This document shows, piece by piece, positions 60,271 to 64,000 of a stretch of 64,000 nucleotides of DNA. The stretch's first letter is position 1. Every line of letters starts with the position of its first letter. A program made the translations under genes and the position numbers. The notes beneath the pieces were generated by a model. The model saw only the letters and a program-made list of their open reading frames with translations, searched no databases and was not told the DNA's origin. This DNA is from Azospirillum sp. TSA2s (lineage in GTDB: Bacteria; Pseudomonadota; Alphaproteobacteria; Azospirillales; Azospirillaceae). Location of the stretch: NCBI RefSeq assembly GCF_004923315.1, contig NZ_CP039649.1:62001-126000 (forward strand), read 5' to 3'.

Positions 60271-61128
60271 GGGGCCGAAGGGCGAGCCGATGGGCGATGA
60301 TATGGGCGATGATCCATGGCATCGGCCGGATGCATTGTGCCAGGCATCCCCGCACCATGTGTCCGGCTCCAACCCCGGAGGCGGCGGCAGGAATGCGGAC
60401 TGGGGCGCCGGCGTCTCGGACATCTCCGCCAGATCGGCCAACCGCGGCCAATCCATGACGCGCAGTCGCCCCTTGGTGAACGACAGCAGTCCGGCGGCCC
60501 GCATCTCCTTCAAGGTCCGGCAGACATGAACCGAGGTCAGGCCGGTCGCGTCGGCGATCACCGTCTGGCTGATCGGGAGCGCGAACTCGTCCACACAGTC
60601 GTCATCCACACAGGCGCCGGACTCCCGGCGTTGGCGTTGGCACAGCGCGACGAGGAGGCGGGCGATCCGCTCGGTCGCGGTGCAGGTGCCGAGCCCGCCC
60701 AGCAGACGCCAGTCCGAAATCGTCTCCGCCGCCAGAAGCGACCACATCCGCAACGTCAGTTCCGGTGCGGTCTGGCAGAACCGCATCAGCGACTGGCGCG
60801 GGATCGGACAGGCGGTGAGGTCGGTCAGCGCCTCCACCGTGCAGGGCATGCAGCCGTCGGCGGTCGTCTCGAACCCGACTATGCTTCCGGGCATGGCGAA
60901 GCGAAGCACCTGGCGACGCCCGTTCTCGTGGAAGACGGACACCGCCGCCCAGCCGCGGCGAATGATGAACACCATCTCGCTGCCGTCCCCTTCGGCGAAG
61001 ACGCAGCCGCCCGCAGGCACATGCCAGAGCGGGTGCTTGATGGTGCCGAGCGCCTGGAGTTGCGCGTCGGAGGCGCTTGCGCATAGCCCGTCGCGTCGAA
61101 CCGGGCAGGATTGGCATTCGGGCCGCAT
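60265..61128 (-). CDS. FNR/FnrN-type transcriptional regulator
   Basis: 287 residues; AAAGG upstream of the ATG at 61128. The N-terminal cysteines ECQSCPVRRDGLC (5, 8, 16) and a central TACPIPR (107) match the four [4Fe-4S] ligands of FnrN-type oxygen sensors. The cyclic-nucleotide-like barrel is followed by a dimer helix and an HTH (ISQTVIADATGLT). In the recognition helix TSVHVCRTLKEM the residues equal to Glu209 and Ser212 of E. coli FNR are Val200 and Cys203, while Arg213 is kept (Arg204). A 50-residue tail follows the usual end and contains a repeated SSPI from a 12-bp tandem duplication (60290-60313). It is the likely controller of the nine FNR-like sites. Confidence 0.92.
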   Translation of the reverse strand: MRPECQSCPVRRDGLCASASDAQLQALGTIKHPLWHVPAGGCVFAEGDGSEMVFIIRRGWAAVSVFHENGRRQVLRFAMPGSIVGFETTADGCMPCTVEALTDLTACPIPRQSLMRFCQTAPELTLRMWSLLAAETISDWRLLGGLGTCTATERIARLLVALCQRQRRESGACVDDDCVDEFALPISQTVIADATGLTSVHVCRTLKEMRAAGLLSFTKGRLRVMDWPRLADLAEMSETPAPQSAFLPPPPGLEPDTWCGDAWHNASGRCHGSSPISSPIGSPFGPS

Positions 61129-61150
61129 GGGACGCCTTTCTCGCATGTAC

Positions 61151-61537
61151 CTAATGTCTCGGCTCGCTCGGGTTTGCCGGGCGCAGCTGGGGGAGCAGTT
61201 CGGCCTGCGCCAGCGAGTCGATCAGGGCTGAAACGATGATGTGGCTGCCGATGGGGCCTTCCGCCGCTTCCTGGGCCGCATCCAGGTGTCCGTCGAGGCG
61301 ACAGGCCACGGTCAGCTTGACGGCGACGCCGAGGGGCGTTTGGGCGGGGGTGCTGATCAGCGAGCGCAGCAGCCACTTCCGCCGGGCGGTTTCCCCGTCC
61401 TCGGATTCCCGGTAGCGTTCGTGCAGCAGCAGGAGAGCGTGATCGCTGTGCGAACCGGTTGCTAGTGCTGCAACAGAAAAACTCAAGAGTTCCGCGTGCA
61501 GCGCTTCACTGTTCGAAAAGCCATGCGATGAAGACAT
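61151..61537 (-). CDS. Hypothetical helical protein upstream of the regulator
   Basis: 128 residues from the ATG at 61537, preceded by GGAGACG. Predicted helical: EALHAELLSFSVAALATGSH, LLLLHERYRESEDGETARRK and KLTVACRLDGHLDAAQEAAE. No recognised domain. It ends 22 bases before the FNR-type regulator start on the same strand, so the two are probably co-transcribed, and a perfect FNR box lies 93 bases upstream. It may modulate or accompany the regulator. Confidence 0.75.
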   Translation of the reverse strand: MSSSHGFSNSEALHAELLSFSVAALATGSHSDHALLLLHERYRESEDGETARRKWLLRSLISTPAQTPLGVAVKLTVACRLDGHLDAAQEAAEGPIGSHIIVSALIDSLAQAELLPQLRPANPSEPRH

Positions 61538-61629
61538 GGTTCGTCTCCACAGAACCGTCACGGAACGACGGCGGAGATTGGAAAACTCACTAAGTATACA
61601 GAACTTGCGCTCCGGAGGGGATGGGAGAG

Positions 61630-61643
61630 TTGATCTGAATCAA
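61630..61643. promoter_or_regulatory. Perfect FNR box upstream of the hypothetical-regulator pair
   Basis: TTGAT-CTGA-ATCAA is an exact FNR consensus palindrome. TGTATACT (61593-61600 on the complement) is the nearest -10-like sequence, about 41 bases from the centre, so its geometry differs from that of the other sites. The 399-base gap 61538-61936 has no gene. The remaining part, 61644-61936, shows nothing else I can support. Confidence 0.6.
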
Positions 61644-61936
61644 ATATGCGATGCCCTATACAGAATGGATCGTGCTCTACCCAAGATGATAGGAATTTAC
61701 AAAGTAGGTGCAGAAATTTCTGGCTGGTGGCGGTCGGGAAGGGGAGAGGGTATGGAAGCCGCCTGCCGAAGCCGCGCCTCGCCTTCGGCTGTCCACGGCG
61801 TCAGACTGAGGATTTGCCGGGCTCGCTCATGCGCCTGCCCGGCCCGGATCTTCCGGTTCCCGATCACACCATCTTTTCCCGGCGCCGCGCCGGCTTGGAA
61901 GTGGCGACAGCCCTTGCGACGGCGAACGGCCGGCCG

Positions 61937-62194
61937 CTATCGCGGGTCCGGGAACTCGCTGTCGCCAATCAGGATGCAGTACACCTGTTCGACACGGCCG
62001 GACAGTGCATGGCGCGCCTTTCCCATCGTGTCGCTCTCCTGGGAGAACCAGGCAAATGCCTGGAGCAGTTCCTCACGGCTCGCTCCGGTTTCCAGAATGG
62101 CGGCAATGCTGGCATCGTCGATCCGGCCGACCGTCTCCACGATGTCCTCGGAAGTAAGCCGCTGGCTCAGAGGCTTCATGCCTGAGGGTTCCAT
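61937..62194 (-). CDS. Small hypothetical protein of the low-oxygen locus
   Basis: 85 residues; AGGAGG lies upstream of the ATG at 62194. MKPLSQRLTSEDIVETVGRI, DDASIAAILETGASREELLQ and GRVEQVYCIL match a family of small alphaproteobacterial proteins with an SxxDIVEIVGPLD...IIATGA layout that lie in stress loci (recognised from memory). All-helical, cytoplasmic, function unknown. The FNR-like site 62270-62283 and TCTAAT are well placed upstream. Confidence 0.78.
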   Translation of the reverse strand: MEPSGMKPLSQRLTSEDIVETVGRIDDASIAAILETGASREELLQAFAWFSQESDTMGKARHALSGRVEQVYCILIGDSEFPDPR

Positions 62195-62269
62195 GGCGAC
62201 TTCCTCCTGGATGGCTGGCTGCGGGAGTGTTGGCTCGGATCATTAGACCGCAAGACTTCGGGTCGCCGC

Positions 62270-62283
62270 TTGATCCAGGTTAA
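62270..62283 (-). promoter_or_regulatory. FNR-like site before the 85-residue gene
   Basis: TTGAT-CCAG-GTTAA. On the complement TCTAAT (62242-62247) is centred 32 bases away, with the ATG at 62194. It might also act on the HPF gene at 62495, but no -10 was seen in that direction. The gap 62195-62494 otherwise contains a minisatellite. Confidence 0.6.
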
Positions 62284-62389
62284 CGCCGGGACTTCTGGAG
62301 CCGCCAGAATGGTTGCCAGCGCGCTGTGCATCCCGGGTGGCTGGTCTGCTCGTTACGGTCGAGGGGATGGTCGTGGAACGCGCCGCTCG

Positions 62390-62431
62390 CCGGCACGCCC
62401 TGGCCGGCACGCCCTGCCCGGCACGCCCTGG
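62390..62431. repeat. 14-bp minisatellite, three units
   Basis: CCGGCACGCCCTGG is repeated three times in succession (62390-62403, 62404-62417 with final C, 62418-62431), 64 bases before the HPF gene, in its leader region. Confidence 0.92.
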
Positions 62432-62494
62432 CGGACGCCGAACTCACGGGTGGTGCACGGCCGCTGACAGGTGACAACCGACAGGAGGAATGCC

Positions 62495-63067
62495 ATGCAA
62501 TTCCCGGTGCAGATCACCTTCGACAATCTGGAACCGTCGCCCGCCCTGGAGACGGTCGTGCGGGAGCACGCCGCCAAGCTGGAGCGGTTCTTCGACCACA
62601 TCATGGCGTGCCATGTGACCATCGACGCGCCGCACCGGCACCAGCACCAGGGCAAGCTCTATGCGGTCCGGATCGACCTGACCGTGCCGGGGGAAAAGTT
62701 GGCCGTGCGTCACGCCAGGCCCGAGGACCATGCTCACGAGAATCCGAGAGTCGCCGTGCGCGATGCGTTCGACGCGGCCCGCCGGGAGTTGGAGGATTAC
62801 GCGCGCCGCCGCCGGGCGGACGTGAAGACGCATGTCGTTCCCTTGCACGGCCGCGTGGTCCGCCTGTTCGCCGGAGACGGCTACGGTTTCATCGAAACGA
62901 CGGACGGGCAGGAGGTCTATTTCCACCGCAACAGCGTGGCGGACGGGTCCTTCGACGCCCTGAAGGTTGACCAGGAGGTCCGCCTGAGCATCGCCGAAAA
63001 GGAAAGCGCCCAGGGGCCGCAGGCGACCACGGTCACCCCGGTCGGCAAGCATCATGTCGTCGGCTAG
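62495..63067 (+). CDS. HPF/RaiA ribosome hibernation factor fused to a cold-shock domain
   Basis: 190 residues; AGGAGG precedes the ATG at 62495. Residues 1-105 are an S30AE (RaiA/HPF) domain: MQFPVQITFDNLEPSPALET, HAAKLERFFDHIMACHVTID, EDHAHENPRVAVRDAFDAAR. Residues about 125-185 are a cold-shock domain with the RNA-binding motifs GDGYGFIET and EVYFHRNSV. Such fusions bind the decoding centre and RNA and stop translation in dormancy. The gene lies beside PEP synthase and after an FNR-like site, consistent with low-energy hibernation. Confidence 0.93.
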   Translation: MQFPVQITFDNLEPSPALETVVREHAAKLERFFDHIMACHVTIDAPHRHQHQGKLYAVRIDLTVPGEKLAVRHARPEDHAHENPRVAVRDAFDAARRELEDYARRRRADVKTHVVPLHGRVVRLFAGDGYGFIETTDGQEVYFHRNSVADGSFDALKVDQEVRLSIAEKESAQGPQATTVTPVGKHHVVG

Positions 63068-63127
63068 CGACCCGTCACGCCCGCGAGCACGAGGCGAACC
63101 CGCCAGCCGGCCATGCACGCCTTTGGG

Positions 63128-63155
63128 ACAAGGAGGCCGGAACAAGGAGGCCGGA
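63128..63155. repeat. Duplicated ribosome binding site before ppsA
   Basis: ACAAGGAGGCCGGA occurs twice in direct succession (63128-63141, 63142-63155). The second AAGGAGG is seven bases from the ATG. Confidence 0.95.
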
Positions 63156-63156
63156 T

Positions 63157-64000
63157 ATGACGGACGCCACATACATCCGCTGGTTCTCCGACCTCGGCCG
63201 CGACGACGTGGCCCTGGTGGGCGGCAAGAACGCCTCCCTCGGTGAGCTGTACCGCCACCTGAAGCCACTGGGGGTCGAGGTGCCGGACGGGTTCGCCCTG
63301 ACCGCGGCGGCCTTCCGCGATGCGCTGACCGCGGCCAAGGCGTGGGAGGACCTCCACGCGCTGCTCGACGGGCTGGATAAGAACGACGTGGCCCGGCTTG
63401 CGAGCGCCGGAGCCCGTGCCCGCGACATCGTCTACTCGGCCGGCCTCACGCCGGCGATGGAGGTGCAAATCCGCACGGCCTTCCGCGCCCTGCTGGCCGA
63501 GTACGGGGAGGGCCTGACCGTCGCAGTCCGCAGTTCCGCCACCGCGGAGGATCTGCCGACCGCCAGTTTCGCCGGGCAGCACGAGACCTATCTGAATGTG
63601 TCCGGAGAGGCCATGCTGCTCGACGCGGTGCGGCGCTGCCACGCCTCGCTGTTCACCGACCGGGCCATCTCCTACCGGATCGACCAGGGCTTCGACCACT
63701 TCAAGGTCGCGCTGTCGGTCGGCGTGCAGAAAATGGTGCGTTCCGACCTCGCCTCGGCCGGGGTGATGTTCACGCTGGATACGGAATCGGGATTCCGCGA
63801 CGCCGTGTTCATCACCGGCGCCTATGGGCTGGGGGAAACGGTCGTCCAGGGGGCGGTCGATCCCGACGAGTTCTATGTGCACAAGGCGACCTTCCGGCAA
63901 GGCCACCGCGCGGTGCTGCAGCGGCGGCTGGGCGAGAAGCAGGTGAAGATGGTTTACCGGCCGGGCCGCACGCGCGAGCCGACGCGGACCGTCCCCACTC
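63157..64000 (+). CDS. ppsA: Phosphoenolpyruvate synthase (pyruvate, water dikinase), 3' end beyond the window
   Basis: First 281 residues. The ATG at 63157 follows AAGGAGG at 63144-63150. The ATP-grasp domain shows VALVGGKNASLGELYRHL, AVRSSATAEDLPTASFAGQH, VQKMVRSDLASAGVMFTLD and ITGAYGLGETVVQGAVDPDE. The enzyme makes PEP from pyruvate and ATP (AMP + Pi released). The swivelling His domain and PEP-binding domain lie past the right edge. It is a regular member of lxa-type low-oxygen loci. It starts 89 bases after the HPF fusion gene, so the two may be co-transcribed. Confidence 0.93.
   Translation, partial: MTDATYIRWFSDLGRDDVALVGGKNASLGELYRHLKPLGVEVPDGFALTAAAFRDALTAAKAWEDLHALLDGLDKNDVARLASAGARARDIVYSAGLTPAMEVQIRTAFRALLAEYGEGLTVAVRSSATAEDLPTASFAGQHETYLNVSGEAMLLDAVRRCHASLFTDRAISYRIDQGFDHFKVALSVGVQKMVRSDLASAGVMFTLDTESGFRDAVFITGAYGLGETVVQGAVDPDEFYVHKATFRQGHRAVLQRRLGEKQVKMVYRPGRTREPTRTVPT

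Overview
The window is high-GC (roughly two thirds G+C) with dense, often overlapping genes and purine-rich ribosome binding sites. The protein families point to an alphaproteobacterium, most likely an Azospirillum-like member of the Rhodospirillales. That placement is inferred from gene content only. No rRNA, no intact tRNA and no CRISPR array was seen.

Region 1, about 1-28.2 kb, is a catabolic block. It holds two acyl-CoA dehydrogenases, a PaaG-like enoyl-CoA hydratase, an ACMSD-type amidohydrolase, two fumarylacetoacetase-fold hydrolases, a ferredoxin reductase, a PaaI-type thioesterase, three SDR/NmrA-type enzymes and a DUF35 + SCP-x thiolase-like pair. It also has a single-chain indolepyruvate ferredoxin oxidoreductase followed directly by a dedicated etfB-etfA pair with an unrecognised 80-residue gene between them, a DMT exporter, a phytoene-desaturase-like oxidoreductase module and a zinc-free MDR enzyme. 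Together these would turn a ring- or keto-acid-containing substrate into CoA thioesters and shorten them by beta-oxidation-like steps, with electrons going to ETF. The substrate cannot be read from sequence. A chemoreceptor, a universal stress protein, a glutathione peroxidase and an HxlR regulator interrupt the block.

Region 2, about 28.2-36.3 kb, is a mobile-element graveyard. It contains two ISL3-family remnants with 425-bp inverted arms, an apparently intact IS630-family element with its TA target duplication, an IS21 istB gene split by a 2.6-kb serine-recombinase element, and a tyrosine integrase beside the 3' half of a tRNA-Gln(CTG). The tRNA half is the expected attachment-site scar of an integrative element lying to its left, so part or all of the catabolic block may be integrated DNA.

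Region 3, about 36.4-42 kb, is an Scs/Dsb-like periplasmic thiol-redox cluster (DsbD/ScsB, DsbA/ScsC, a small CPTC membrane protein) followed by a DUF2892 protein and an OBAP-family lipoprotein.

Region 4, about 42-64 kb, is a low-oxygen/dormancy locus resembling the lxa locus of Burkholderia cenocepacia. One overlapping operon encodes acetyl-CoA synthetase, the E1alpha, E1beta and E2 subunits of a 2-oxo acid dehydrogenase, an acyl carrier protein and GlgX. Around it are nicotinate phosphoribosyltransferase, Hsp20, an MgtA-type ATPase, a phasin-like protein, a phosphoribosyltransferase, a GYD protein, a COG2187 kinase-like protein, PRPP synthetase, a universal stress protein, a BCAM0308-family protein, an FNR/FnrN-type regulator with Fe-S cysteines, an HPF-cold-shock fusion, and the start of phosphoenolpyruvate synthase (cut by the window end). 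Nine FNR-like palindromes of the form TTNAY-N4-RTNAR lie in the promoter regions of these genes. Most sit at class II spacing from a plausible -10 box, which suggests one regulon.
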